From: Pseudofrankia coriaricola
Lineage (GTDB): Bacteria; Actinomycetota; Actinomycetes; Frankiales; Frankiaceae
Length of the DNA stretch: 64,000 nt
Assembly: GCF_001854805.1 (NCBI RefSeq)
Contig: NZ_MBLO01000234.1
Span: 108,231 to 172,230 of the forward strand
Direction: 5' to 3'
How positions within the stretch are numbered: the stretch's first letter is position 1; each line of letters begins with the position of its first letter. Below are positions 51,812-59,808 of this stretch, one piece after another. The notes beneath the pieces were generated by a model, which was not told where the DNA came from, did not search any database, and saw only the letters and a program-made list of their open reading frames with translations. A program made the translations under genes and the position numbers.

Positions 51812-52448
51812 CTGTAGGCTCCGGTGTCTCGGTCATCGACATCGTGTAGAGCACGAGCTCGCGCAGTGTCGCGACGACGGACGCGGGATCGCGTGCGTCG
51901 CAGGTCACCAGCAGGGTCCGCGGGCTCAGCGCAAGAGCTTCCCGCACCTCGGCGAGGTCGTGCCACAGTTTTCCGTCAAAAAGATTGACGGCGACGATGA
52001 AGGGCACGTCGGAATCGTTCTCGAAATAGTTGATCGCCGCGAAGGACTGGTCCAGGCGGCGGGTGTCGACCAGGACGATCGCGCCCAGCGCGCCGCGCGA
52101 CAGGTCGTCCCACATGAACCAGAAACGCGCCTGCCCCGGCGTGCCGAACAGGTAGAGCACGAGGTCGGGGTCCAGCGTGATCCGGCCGAAGTCCATCGCG
52201 ACGGTCGTCGTCGTCTTCCCGCCGCTGGGCGGGAGGTCGTCGACGCCCTCGCTCGCCTCGGTCATCCACGCCTCGGTGTTGATCGGGGGGACCTCGGACA
52301 CCGACCCGACGAGGGTTGTCTTCCCCACGCCGAAACCACCGGCGACCACGATCTTCGCCGAGATCGTCAGTGGGCCGCCGCTCGCGTCGTCCTTGTTTCG
52401 CGCGCCCGGGCGGCGCGGGTCGCTGGGGGTCATGTCGGCAGGGCTCAC
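51789..52448 (-). CDS. cvnD: Conservon small GTPase (CvnD-type)
   Basis: A 219-aa Ras-like GTP-binding protein. P-loop GGFGVGKTTLV, TTTTVAMDFGRI (switch I), LFGTPGQARFWF (G3) and VNLFDG (G4 variant) are visible. It is the fourth member of the actinobacterial conservon that works at the membrane like a eukaryotic GPCR/G-protein set. GTG 52448 with CAGGAA upstream is preferred over ATG 52433. The C-terminal seven residues and stop come from palindromic copy E. Confidence 0.87.
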   Translation of the reverse strand: MSPADMTPSDPRRPGARNKDDASGGPLTISAKIVVAGGFGVGKTTLVGSVSEVPPINTEAWMTEASEGVDDLPPSGGKTTTTVAMDFGRITLDPDLVLYLFGTPGQARFWFMWDDLSRGALGAIVLVDTRRLDQSFAAINYFENDSDVPFIVAVNLFDGKLWHDLAEVREALALSPRTLLVTCDARDPASVVATLRELVLYTMSMTETPEPTGPMGMRK

Positions 52449-52566
52449 GTCCGCGTTCCTGTAGTCATGGCGCCTGAATGTCCTGGCTTGGTCTGGTGGC
52501 AGCGCACCTGGCGGTGGCGGAACCCGGCCCCTCCTTCCGGGGAGGGGACCGACGCCGCGAAGGCCG

Positions 52567-52953
52567 TCAGACGGGAAGCTCCCGTAGGCCGCTGAGGATG
52601 CGTTCGAGCACGCCCCGATCGTCGCGGAAGGCGTGCGCCGTCGGGTGGATGAGCACGGCGCCCTGCGTCGCCAGGTCGCTGATCAGCACGCGGACGACAC
52701 CGAGCGGAATGGCCAGCAGCGCCGACAGCTCGGCGATTGACAGCTGCGAGCGGGCGCGCTCGTAGAGCGCCTGCGACTCCGGCATGAGCGCCTCGCTCAG
52801 CGCCGGGTCGTACCGCGGCACGGACACCAGGGTCTCCACCAGCAGATGGTGGCGCGACCTGGTCCGGCCGCCGGTCAGCGCATATGGCCGAACCCTCTTG
52901 CTGCGCGCGGTGTGGACCAGCCTCGCCGGCCTCGACTCCTGCGGCACCGCCAT
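52567..52953 (-). CDS. cvnC: Conservon DUF742 protein (CvnC-type)
   Basis: A 128-aa DUF742 protein: RVRPYALTGGRTRSRHHLLVE, LYERARSQLSIAELSALLAIPLGVVRVLISDLATQ (split winged-helix-like part) and GLRELPV at the end. It is the third conservon component, between the roadblock protein and the GTPase. The frame also permits a GTG 3 bp upstream with GAGGAG 9 nt before it, and a TTG at 52980 that lies inside palindromic copy F. Confidence 0.85.
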   Translation of the reverse strand: MAVPQESRPARLVHTARSKRVRPYALTGGRTRSRHHLLVETLVSVPRYDPALSEALMPESQALYERARSQLSIAELSALLAIPLGVVRVLISDLATQGAVLIHPTAHAFRDDRGVLERILSGLRELPV

Positions 52954-52974
52954 CACTTTCCCTGTCTCCTCGAA

Positions 52975-53020
52975 GGCCAAAGGGCGTGCGAAAATGTCTT
53001 CTTTCGCATGCCCGGCGGCC
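52975..53020 (-). repeat. Palindromic element copy F
   Basis: A 46-bp inverse-orientation copy. Arms GGGCGTGCGAAA / TTTCGCATGCCC pair except for one G-T wobble. It lies between cvnB and cvnC. Its outer flank (GGGACAACGGCCGCC on the complementary strand) is nearly the same as that of copy E. Confidence 0.9.
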
Positions 53021-53046
53021 GTTGTCCCGGGATCACTCGAGGTGGC

Positions 53047-53493
53047 TCAGCCGGCCGGGCGGCGCCCGACGAGGACGCGCCGCAGGTCCGCGCGCCGCTC
53101 CGGGGTGAGGGCGTGCCCGGCGTGCATCACGAACTGCGTCATCTCGTAGCCGACGACCTTCATGTCACAGTCCGGCCCGGTCATCACCGCGAAGCCGGCG
53201 CCGGCGTCGATTCCCATGAAGAGGAAGTAGCCATGGGAGAGCCGGACGATGATCTGCTCGCAGTCCCCCTTGCCGAACAGGGCCGCGCTGTTGCGGGCAA
53301 GACTGAGCATCCCGCTGGCGATGGCCGCGAGACGCTCCCCCTCCTCGGTGCTCATCGACTGGGAGGAGGCCAGCGCGAGCCCGTCCGCGGACATGATCAG
53401 GGCGTGGGTGGCGCCGTGCACCTTCTGGACGAAGTCGTCGATCAGCCAGGTGAAGTCCGGGCTGGCGTGGCGGTTGTGCTCCTGGGCAACCAT
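53047..53493 (-). CDS. cvnB: Conservon roadblock/LC7 protein (CvnB-type)
   Basis: A 148-aa roadblock/LC7-family protein: FTWLIDDFVQKVHGATHALI, SADGLALASS, RLSHGYFLFMGI and GFAVMTGPDCD. In conservons it probably modulates the GTPase. It follows the histidine kinase-like gene by 8 bp. Confidence 0.87.
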   Translation of the reverse strand: MVAQEHNRHASPDFTWLIDDFVQKVHGATHALIMSADGLALASSQSMSTEEGERLAAIASGMLSLARNSAALFGKGDCEQIIVRLSHGYFLFMGIDAGAGFAVMTGPDCDMKVVGYEMTQFVMHAGHALTPERRADLRRVLVGRRPAG

Positions 53494-53501
53494 CGTTGGC
53501 C

Positions 53502-54887
53502 TCAGTCCCGTCGCAACTCGTCGAGGGCAGCCTGCTCTCCTTCGGAGAACGCGCCGAGATCCGCCAGTAGTTTTTGGTGGCCGGCGCGTACGTCGGCCTC
53601 CGTGGGCGCCGGGGCCCCGGCGGTGCCGGGCGCGCCGCCCGGTCCCGCCGCGGCGACGGGTGCGCCGCCCCCCTTGCCGCGCGGCTCGCGCAGGCTGTGG
53701 GACACCCGCCGCGGCAGCCCGCTCGCCGTCGTCCCGGGCGCGGCCGACGCGAGCATCGGACCGGTGACCGAATCCGTGCGCCCGCCGGCCTGGCCGCCGT
53801 CCGCGCCCACCGGCCGTGCGTCGCGCACGCCCGCGGCCGCCGCGGCCGCCCGCGAGCCCGCCCGCCCGTTCGCCGCCTTCCGGCCCGGCAGCGAGGCGAC
53901 GGCGCCATTGCCGTTACCGCTGCTCGCCTCGGCGAGGGGCGCCTCGACCGGCCCCGCACCGGAGGCGGGCGACGGGGTGACCACGGTCCGCAGGCCGGAC
54001 CAGCCGGCGTCGGACAGCTCGCTGATGAGCGGCGCCGGCAGCAGGACCGACGCGGTGGTGCCGTGCGGGTGGCGGTGGTCCAGCCAGGTCCTGATCTCGT
54101 ACCTGGCGGCGAGCCGGCGCACCACGGCCAGCCCCATGTGCCGCACCGCGTCGTCGTCGAGGACCGGCTCGGCCTCCAGCCGCGCGTTGAGCTGGCTCAG
54201 CCGCTCCGGGGGAAGCCCGATGCCCTCGTCCTCGATCCGCAGCAGCGCGCTGCCCTGCTCGGTGAGATGGGCACCGATCCGGACCGGCGAGTGCGGCGGC
54301 GACGACTTCGTCGCGTTGTCGAGCAGTTCCGCGACCAGCCGGCTGACGTCCTCGGCCGCGAAGCCGACGACGCCCAGGCTGACGACCCGCCCGACGGTGA
54401 CCCGCTGGTAGTAGTCGATGGACGACATCGCGCCGCGGATCACGTCGACCAGTGACAAGGTGTCCGACGTGCTGTCGCCGGCGTCGCGGCCCGCGAGCAC
54501 CCGCAAGTTCTCGGCGTTGCGCCGCAGCCGGGCGGCGAGGTGGTCCAGCCGGTAGAGCTCCGAGAGCCGGTCGGCGTCCTCTTCCCGGGACTCCATGCCC
54601 TCCAGCTGCGCGAGCAGCGAGTCGACCAGGTTGAGATCACGCAGCGCGAGGTCCGCGCAGATGGCCGCCAGCGCCTCCTCGGCCTCCGTCGGCCTGGCCG
54701 GCGACCGCCCTGTGGTCAGGCCGTCCCGGCTCGGCGCCTCGGCGCGCGCCCCCACGCCCGCCGGCGTGGCGGGCCGCGCGAGGCCGGGTCTTGGCGGCTG
54801 TGGGCCGAGTAGCTGGGAGGCCGCCGCGCGGGGGCCACCCAGCAGCGCACGTGATCGGTTCAGGAGTTCCCGAGCCCGCGTCGTCAT
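53502..54887 (-). CDS. cvnA: Conservon histidine kinase-like ATPase (CvnA-type), truncated form
   Basis: A 461-aa protein with a GHKL ATPase domain: DHLAARLRRNAENLRVLAG (DHp-like helix), LVAELLDNATKSSPPHSPV (N box), EDEGIGLPPERL (G1), GLAVVRRLAARY (G2) and HGTTASVLLPAP. A long disordered Ala/Gly/Pro tail follows from about residue 300. Streptomyces CvnA has an N-terminal sensor with transmembrane helices; here only about 75 residues precede the kinase core and no membrane helix is seen. The ATG at 54887 is preferred, though the frame is open to 54962. Confidence 0.82.
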   Translation of the reverse strand: MTTRARELLNRSRALLGGPRAAASQLLGPQPPRPGLARPATPAGVGARAEAPSRDGLTTGRSPARPTEAEEALAAICADLALRDLNLVDSLLAQLEGMESREEDADRLSELYRLDHLAARLRRNAENLRVLAGRDAGDSTSDTLSLVDVIRGAMSSIDYYQRVTVGRVVSLGVVGFAAEDVSRLVAELLDNATKSSPPHSPVRIGAHLTEQGSALLRIEDEGIGLPPERLSQLNARLEAEPVLDDDAVRHMGLAVVRRLAARYEIRTWLDHRHPHGTTASVLLPAPLISELSDAGWSGLRTVVTPSPASGAGPVEAPLAEASSGNGNGAVASLPGRKAANGRAGSRAAAAAAGVRDARPVGADGGQAGGRTDSVTGPMLASAAPGTTASGLPRRVSHSLREPRGKGGGAPVAAAGPGGAPGTAGAPAPTEADVRAGHQKLLADLGAFSEGEQAALDELRRD

Positions 54888-55613
54888 CCCACCCCGAGCG
54901 CTCTCTCGTCGTGTCCGGCCTTCCCCACACGTCCCCTCGCCAGCGCGGAAGCGGGCAGACATGGGACGTCAAGCTGGGCGTCCCATGGTGCCGCCCGTTC
55001 GCTCGCCTCGCCGGCTTTCCCCCGTTGGCGGCTTTCAGGGTTACTGACCGTTGCTGTCTGGTGCGTTCCTTTTGAGGGTACCGGTCGCCGTTCCTGGCGT
55101 ATCGCGGGCATCGGGAGGACCACGCGGGACAACACCCGGCGTACACGCGGGGGAATCGGCCCGCGGCGCCGCGGGAGTGCCCCTCTTGCGCACCCACAAC
55201 TGGAGCACCACGTGCGATCCAGTACCGAACTTGGGCGGCAAAAAGATGGGCCTAAAGTCCCGGATCCCGGCGTTCGCAATTTCACAGCCAGGGTCGATCG
55301 TGGCCACGGTGCCGCCTCGTCCGCCGGCCCTCCGTCACCACCGGTGCAGGCCGCGGGCTCGCCCCGCCGGCCGCGCCCGTCGACCCCCGCGCTGGGAGAG
55401 CGTGGCGGAGAGTGCTCAGCGCGCCGAGGCCGACCGGGTCATCGGGCCGTCTCCGCCCAGCCGGCCCAGGGGCTTCCGCCGACGGTCCCTGTCAGCGGAT
55501 CGTTGGGACCGCCGCCCGCGACCACGGCGAAGCCACGCGACCGCGGGCACGCCGGCCGCGCCGCCGGCACCGCGCGGGGCCGCGGGCCGCGGGTTCTCGA
55601 CGCCCGCGCGGGC
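54888..55613. other. Gene-free stretch upstream of the conservon
   Basis: No convincing gene lies in these 726 bp. The open frames found are out-of-register readings with Arg/Pro/Ala composition and no ribosome sites. It probably includes the conservon promoter, but I cannot point to it. Confidence 0.4.
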
Positions 55614-56624
55614 TCAGCCGGCCGGCCGGGCCTCGGCGGCGAGCCGGGGGAGCACCGCCTCGGCATAGAGCCGCAGGCTCTCCCAGCCCTTTTCCGGCGG
55701 CATTCCGCCGCACAACGGATGCAGGACCGTGACTGGTGGCATTCCGCCCTCTGCGGCGTTTCCCGCCCGCTCGACGCACTCGTCCGGGGTGAGGATCCGG
55801 TAGCGGCCCTCGGCGCGCAGTTCCTCGAGCGTCGTCGCGTGCGAGTGCGCCGCTGACGTCTGGCCCTCCGGCTGCCAGGACGAGTAGAGCAGAGCCTCGT
55901 GCAGGAAGTGCTCGCCAAGCTCGGCCCAGGCCTTCTCCGGGTCCTCGGCGACGTGCACGAACGCCGTGTCCGCGGGCGGCATGATGACGAACCCGGACGT
56001 GCCATGCTCGGCGCACTGTTCGTAGTAGTACGCCTCCAGGTCCGGCAGCGTGTTCGGCGGGCACAGCGGCAGCCCCAGCCGGGCCGCCCGGCGTGCCGAC
56101 GCCCTCACCGACCCGCCGACCCACAGGAGCTGGGCCGGGGCGCTGGCCGGCGGCGGCGTCACCCGCACCGTCCGGCCGCGGTACTCGAACGGCTCGCCGG
56201 TCCAGGCGGCCAGGATCGCCGCCAGCGACTCGTCCAGGAGAGCTCCCCGCCGCGACCAGTCGAGCCCGGCGTCGGCGTACTCCTGCGGCCGGTAGCCGAG
56301 GCCCGCGACGGCGGTGAGCCGTCCCCGGCCGGCCAGGTCCAGCACCGCGAGCTGTTCGGCCAGCCGCAGCGGGTCGGAGAGCGGCACCAGCAGTGCCTGG
56401 ACGATGAGGTGGATCTTCCTGGTCGCCCCGAGGATGAGTCCCGCGTTGGTCAGCGGCGCCGGGCTCCAGCCGTTGTCGGCGCCGTGGTGCTCCTCGAGGG
56501 AGACCATCGCGAACCCGTTCTCGTCGGCGAACCGCGCCATCTCGACGCCCGCCTGGTAGGACGCCGCGAGCGCCCCCCGGTCGAGGCCCGGCACCGCGAA
56601 GTTGAACCGAAGTACGGACAGCAT
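55614..56624 (-). CDS. LLM-class oxidoreductase
   Basis: A 336-aa luciferase-like protein: LRFNFAVPGLD at strand 1, MVSLEEHHGADNGWSPAPL, LDLAGRGRLTAVAGLGYRPQEYADAGLD (split motif) and LLWVGGSVRASARRAARLGL. The EHH motif is typical of F420/FMN LLM members that act on steroids or other lipids. It lies downstream of the SDR in the same direction (90-bp gap) and next to the ipd operon, so it is probably part of the steroid route. The precise step is unknown. Confidence 0.83.
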   Translation of the reverse strand: MLSVLRFNFAVPGLDRGALAASYQAGVEMARFADENGFAMVSLEEHHGADNGWSPAPLTNAGLILGATRKIHLIVQALLVPLSDPLRLAEQLAVLDLAGRGRLTAVAGLGYRPQEYADAGLDWSRRGALLDESLAAILAAWTGEPFEYRGRTVRVTPPPASAPAQLLWVGGSVRASARRAARLGLPLCPPNTLPDLEAYYYEQCAEHGTSGFVIMPPADTAFVHVAEDPEKAWAELGEHFLHEALLYSSWQPEGQTSAAHSHATTLEELRAEGRYRILTPDECVERAGNAAEGGMPPVTVLHPLCGGMPPEKGWESLRLYAEAVLPRLAAEARPAG

Positions 56625-56714
56625 GGGTGTAGCCCTTCGTGAGAGGTGTGCCGGTCAGGTGCCCTGGCCGAAGGGCGCGCGACGATGGCGGAGCCTCGCG
56701 CGCCCGGAGGTCCA

Positions 56715-57689
56715 TCAGGTGCCATAGACGGGTTCGGCTGGCGGAGCGGCGGCGAGCAGCTTGTCGACGGCGGGGCCGACGTCGGCCGGGTCCCACCGGC
56801 CGCCGCGGTCGGCCGGCACGCCGTGGTGCCAGCCGGAGGCGACCGCGATCCTGCCGCCCTCCACCTCGAACACCTGCCCGGTGACGTGCGCGGAAAGCTC
56901 GCTGCCGAGCCACACCACGAGCGGCGCGATGTTCGCCGGGTCCATGGCGTCGAACCCGGCCTCCGGCCGGGTCATCGACGCGAACACGCCCTCGGTCATC
57001 CGGGTGCGCGCCGACGGCGCGATCGCGTTCGCCGTCACTCCGTAACGGGCGAGCTCGGTGGCCGCGGTCAGCGTGAGGGCGGCGATGCCGGCCTTGGCCG
57101 CGCCGTAGTTGGCCTGCCCGACGCTGCCCTGCAGCCCGGCGCCGGAGCTCGTGTTGACGACCCGGGCGTCCGGGCGCCGGCCCGCCTTCGCCTCGTCGCG
57201 CCAGTAGGCGGCGGCATGCCGCAGCGGCGCCGCGTGTCCCTTGAGGTGGACACGCACCACCGCGTCCCACTCCTGCTCGGTCATCGAGACGATCATTCGG
57301 TCGCGGACGAAGCCCGCGTTGTTCACCAGCACGTCCAGCCGGCCAAAGGCCGCGAGCGCGCTCGTCACCAGCGCCTTCGCCCCCTCCCAGTCGGCGACGT
57401 CGTCGGTGTTCGCGACGGCCTCGGCCCCGAGCGCCCTGATCTCCTCGACGACGGTCAGCGCCACCGGCTCGCCGGCCGTGTCACCCCCGGCGACGTTGCC
57501 GCCGGCCGCCGCGCCGGGATAGGCCCCGTCGCGTGCCACGCCGACGTCGTTGACGACGACCCGAGCGCCCTGGCGGGCGAACTCCAGCGCGTGCTCGCGG
57601 CCGATGCCACGGCCGGCGCCGGTCACGATCACCACCCGGCCCGCGCAGATCCCGCTCTCGCTGACCCCGTCTCGGGTTCGCTCCGACAC
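56715..57689 (-). CDS. SDR-family dehydrogenase of the HIP cluster (Rv3548c-like)
   Basis: A 324-aa SDR: VVIVTGAGRGIGREHALEFARQGARVVVND (cofactor site, split), VLVNNAGFVRDR, NTSSGAGLQGSVGQANYGAAKAG (catalytic Ser, Tyr, Lys). The C-terminal extension ends VYGT. Resembles mycobacterial Rv3548c, which is divergent from the ipdAB operon as here. It may oxidise a hydroxyacyl-CoA intermediate. The GTG at 57689 is preceded by GGAGG at 7 nt. Confidence 0.85.
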   Translation of the reverse strand: MSERTRDGVSESGICAGRVVIVTGAGRGIGREHALEFARQGARVVVNDVGVARDGAYPGAAAGGNVAGGDTAGEPVALTVVEEIRALGAEAVANTDDVADWEGAKALVTSALAAFGRLDVLVNNAGFVRDRMIVSMTEQEWDAVVRVHLKGHAAPLRHAAAYWRDEAKAGRRPDARVVNTSSGAGLQGSVGQANYGAAKAGIAALTLTAATELARYGVTANAIAPSARTRMTEGVFASMTRPEAGFDAMDPANIAPLVVWLGSELSAHVTGQVFEVEGGRIAVASGWHHGVPADRGGRWDPADVGPAVDKLLAAAPPAEPVYGT

Positions 57690-57929
57690 CGCACTCCCTC
57701 CGCCGCCTTCCTCGTCACCCGGACGGCTTGCGCCCGGGGTTCCTGCTGGATCGACGGACAGGGTCCCTCCCGGATCGGCGGAGCCGATCTGGGAGGTTGT
57801 GATCCGGGAGGTTCGGCTCACGTGGCCACCCCTTCGCTTCGTCGCCGGCCGGCGACGGCTCGGGCCCGAGCCCGGGGCGCCCGCGGTGTTCTCGCGGCGG
57901 CCGTCGACGGCTGGTAACTTACCGAACCA

Positions 57930-57943
57930 AGCAAGCGCTTGTG
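57930..57943. promoter_or_regulatory. KstR2-type operator (one mismatch)
   Basis: AGCAAGCGCTTGTG matches AnCAAGnnCTTGnT except the last base. It lies in the 383-bp region between the divergent SDR and ipdA genes and could control both. The rest of that region shows no gene. Confidence 0.6.
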
Positions 57944-58072
57944 TAGATGTTCCGCGGGACCCGGCCGCGGCCGATGCGCCCGCGGGGCGCGGGCCCGTCC
58001 CGGCCACAGGGGGACACAGGCCCGCACGCGGCCGCGGAGACGACGGCCGCGCAGACGACACAGGGACGGTTG

Positions 58073-58978
58073 ATGGGCGCGAAGCTGCTCACGATCTCCG
58101 ACGCCGTAGCGGTGGTGGAGAACGGCATGACCATCGGCATCGGCGGCTGGGGGTCGCGCCGCAAGCCGATGGCCCTGGTCAGGGCGCTCGCCCGCGGCCC
58201 TGCCACCGACCTCACTGTCGTCGCCTACGGCGGCCCGGACGTGGGGCTGCTCGCCGCCGCGGGCAAGATCCGCAAGCTGGTCAGCGGCTTCGTCTCGCTT
58301 GACTCGGTCCCGCTGGAGCCGCATTTCCGCGCCGCCCGCCAGCGCGGCGAGATCGAGTTCGCCGAGCTCGACGAGGGCATGCTGCAGTGGGGTCTGCTCG
58401 CCGCGGCGCACCGGCTGCCGTTCCTGCCGATCCGCGCCGGCCTCGGTTCCGACGTCCCGGCCACGTTCCCCGGCCTGCGCACCGTCACCTCGCCCTACGA
58501 CGACGGGGAGGAGCTCCTCGCGATGCCGGCGCTGCCGCTCGATGTGGCGTTCGTGCACGCGAACCGGGCCGACGCCGCCGGCAACGCCGCCTTCCTCGGC
58601 CCGGACCCGTATTTCGACGACCTGTTCTGCCTGGCCGCCCGGCACCGGGTGCTCTCCTGCGAACGGGTCGTCGAGACCGCCGAGCTGACGAAGGAAGCAC
58701 CAGTCCAGGCCCTGAGGATCAACCGGATGATGGTCGACGCGGTGGTCGAGACACCGAACGGCGCGCACTTCACCAGCTGTGTGCCCGACTACGACCGAGA
58801 CGAGGCGTTCCAGCGGGCGTACGTGACGGCGGCCGGCGGTGACGGCGCCGGCTGGGCGGCGTTCCGCGACCGTTACCTCGCGGGCGACGAGGCCGCGTAC
58901 CAGGCCGCCGTCCGCGCGGACGACGGCTCGGCTCGGCGCGCGGGTGACCGCGCGCAGGCGAAGGAGGGCGCGCGATGA
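58073..58978 (+). CDS. ipdA: IpdA, COCHEA-CoA ring-opening hydrolase subunit alpha
   Basis: A 301-aa CoA-transferase-family protein closely following mycobacterial IpdA (Rv3551): MTIGIGGWGSRRKPMALVRA, VVAYGGPDVGLLAAAGK, ELDEGMLQWGLLAAAHRLPF and PIRAGLGSDVP. IpdAB opens the last steroid ring (COCHEA-CoA) by hydrolysis and is not a true transferase. The C-terminal tail is Ala/Arg-rich. AGGGA precedes ATG 58073. The gene overlaps ipdB by 4 bp. Confidence 0.9.
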   Translation: MGAKLLTISDAVAVVENGMTIGIGGWGSRRKPMALVRALARGPATDLTVVAYGGPDVGLLAAAGKIRKLVSGFVSLDSVPLEPHFRAARQRGEIEFAELDEGMLQWGLLAAAHRLPFLPIRAGLGSDVPATFPGLRTVTSPYDDGEELLAMPALPLDVAFVHANRADAAGNAAFLGPDPYFDDLFCLAARHRVLSCERVVETAELTKEAPVQALRINRMMVDAVVETPNGAHFTSCVPDYDRDEAFQRAYVTAAGGDGAGWAAFRDRYLAGDEAAYQAAVRADDGSARRAGDRAQAKEGAR

Positions 58979-59808
58979 CCCAGCTCGACGCGACGGCGGC
59001 CGGCGCCGCGGGGGCAGCCGGGACCGCGGGGGCAGCCGCGCGCGCCGCCCGGCGGGCGGACGTCTGCGCGCTCGCGTGCGCGGAGGCGTTCCGCGGCGCC
59101 GGCGAGATCCTGGCCAGCGCCTTCGGGACGGCGCCCGCGCTCGGCGCGCGCCTGGCCCGGCGCACCTTCGCCCCGGACCTGCTGCTCTCCGACGGCGAGG
59201 CGATGCTCCTGGCCGACCCGCCGCCGCTCGGCGCGGTCCCTGCCGGGGCCGTCGTCGAGGGCTGGCTGCCGTTCCGCTCGGTCTTCGACGTGGTCGCCTC
59301 CGGCCGGCGCCACGTCATCATGATCCCGTCGCAGCTGGACGCCTACGGCAACATGAACATCTCCGCCATCGGGCCGCACGGTCATCCCACGGCCCAGCTC
59401 ATCGGCACCCGTGGCGCCCCGGGCAACACCGTCAACCACCGCACCAGCTACTGGGTGCCCCGGCACGGCCCGCGCGTGTTCGTCGAGCGCGTCGACGTCG
59501 TCTGCGGCGTCGGCTACGACCGCGCGGAGGCCGCCGGGCCGGCTGCGCGCCGCTTCCACGGCCTCGGCCGGGTCGTCACCGACCTGGCCTCGCTCGACTT
59601 CGCCGGCCCGGACCACCGGCTTCGGCTGGTATCGGTGCACCCGGGCGTCACCGTCGACGAGGTCCTCGCCGCCACCGGTTTCCCGCTCGCGCTTCCCGAC
59701 GGTGGTCCGGGCGCCGTCCCGACGACCCCGGTGCCTGCCCCGGCCGAGCTGGACCTCCTCGACGCGTTCGACCCGAAGGGCCTGCGCTTCCGGGAGGTGC
59801 AGGCATGA
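58975..59808 (+). CDS. ipdB: IpdB, COCHEA-CoA ring-opening hydrolase subunit beta
   Basis: A 277-aa CoA-transferase-family beta subunit. After an Ala-rich stretch of about 22 residues come VCALACAEAFRGAGEILAS, LLSDGEAMLLADPPPLGAVP, EGWLPFRSVFDVVASGRRHV and MIPSQLDAYGNMNISAIG, as in IpdB (Rv3552). It forms the heteromer with IpdA. It overlaps ipdA (ATGA) and ipdC (ATGA) by 4 bp each. Confidence 0.9.
   Translation: MTQLDATAAGAAGAAGTAGAAARAARRADVCALACAEAFRGAGEILASAFGTAPALGARLARRTFAPDLLLSDGEAMLLADPPPLGAVPAGAVVEGWLPFRSVFDVVASGRRHVIMIPSQLDAYGNMNISAIGPHGHPTAQLIGTRGAPGNTVNHRTSYWVPRHGPRVFVERVDVVCGVGYDRAEAAGPAARRFHGLGRVVTDLASLDFAGPDHRLRLVSVHPGVTVDEVLAATGFPLALPDGGPGAVPTTPVPAPAELDLLDAFDPKGLRFREVQA

Noticed and set aside
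55041..55668. Open frames in the region before the conservon.
   Set aside because: They overlap each other on both strands, lack ribosome sites and match no family.
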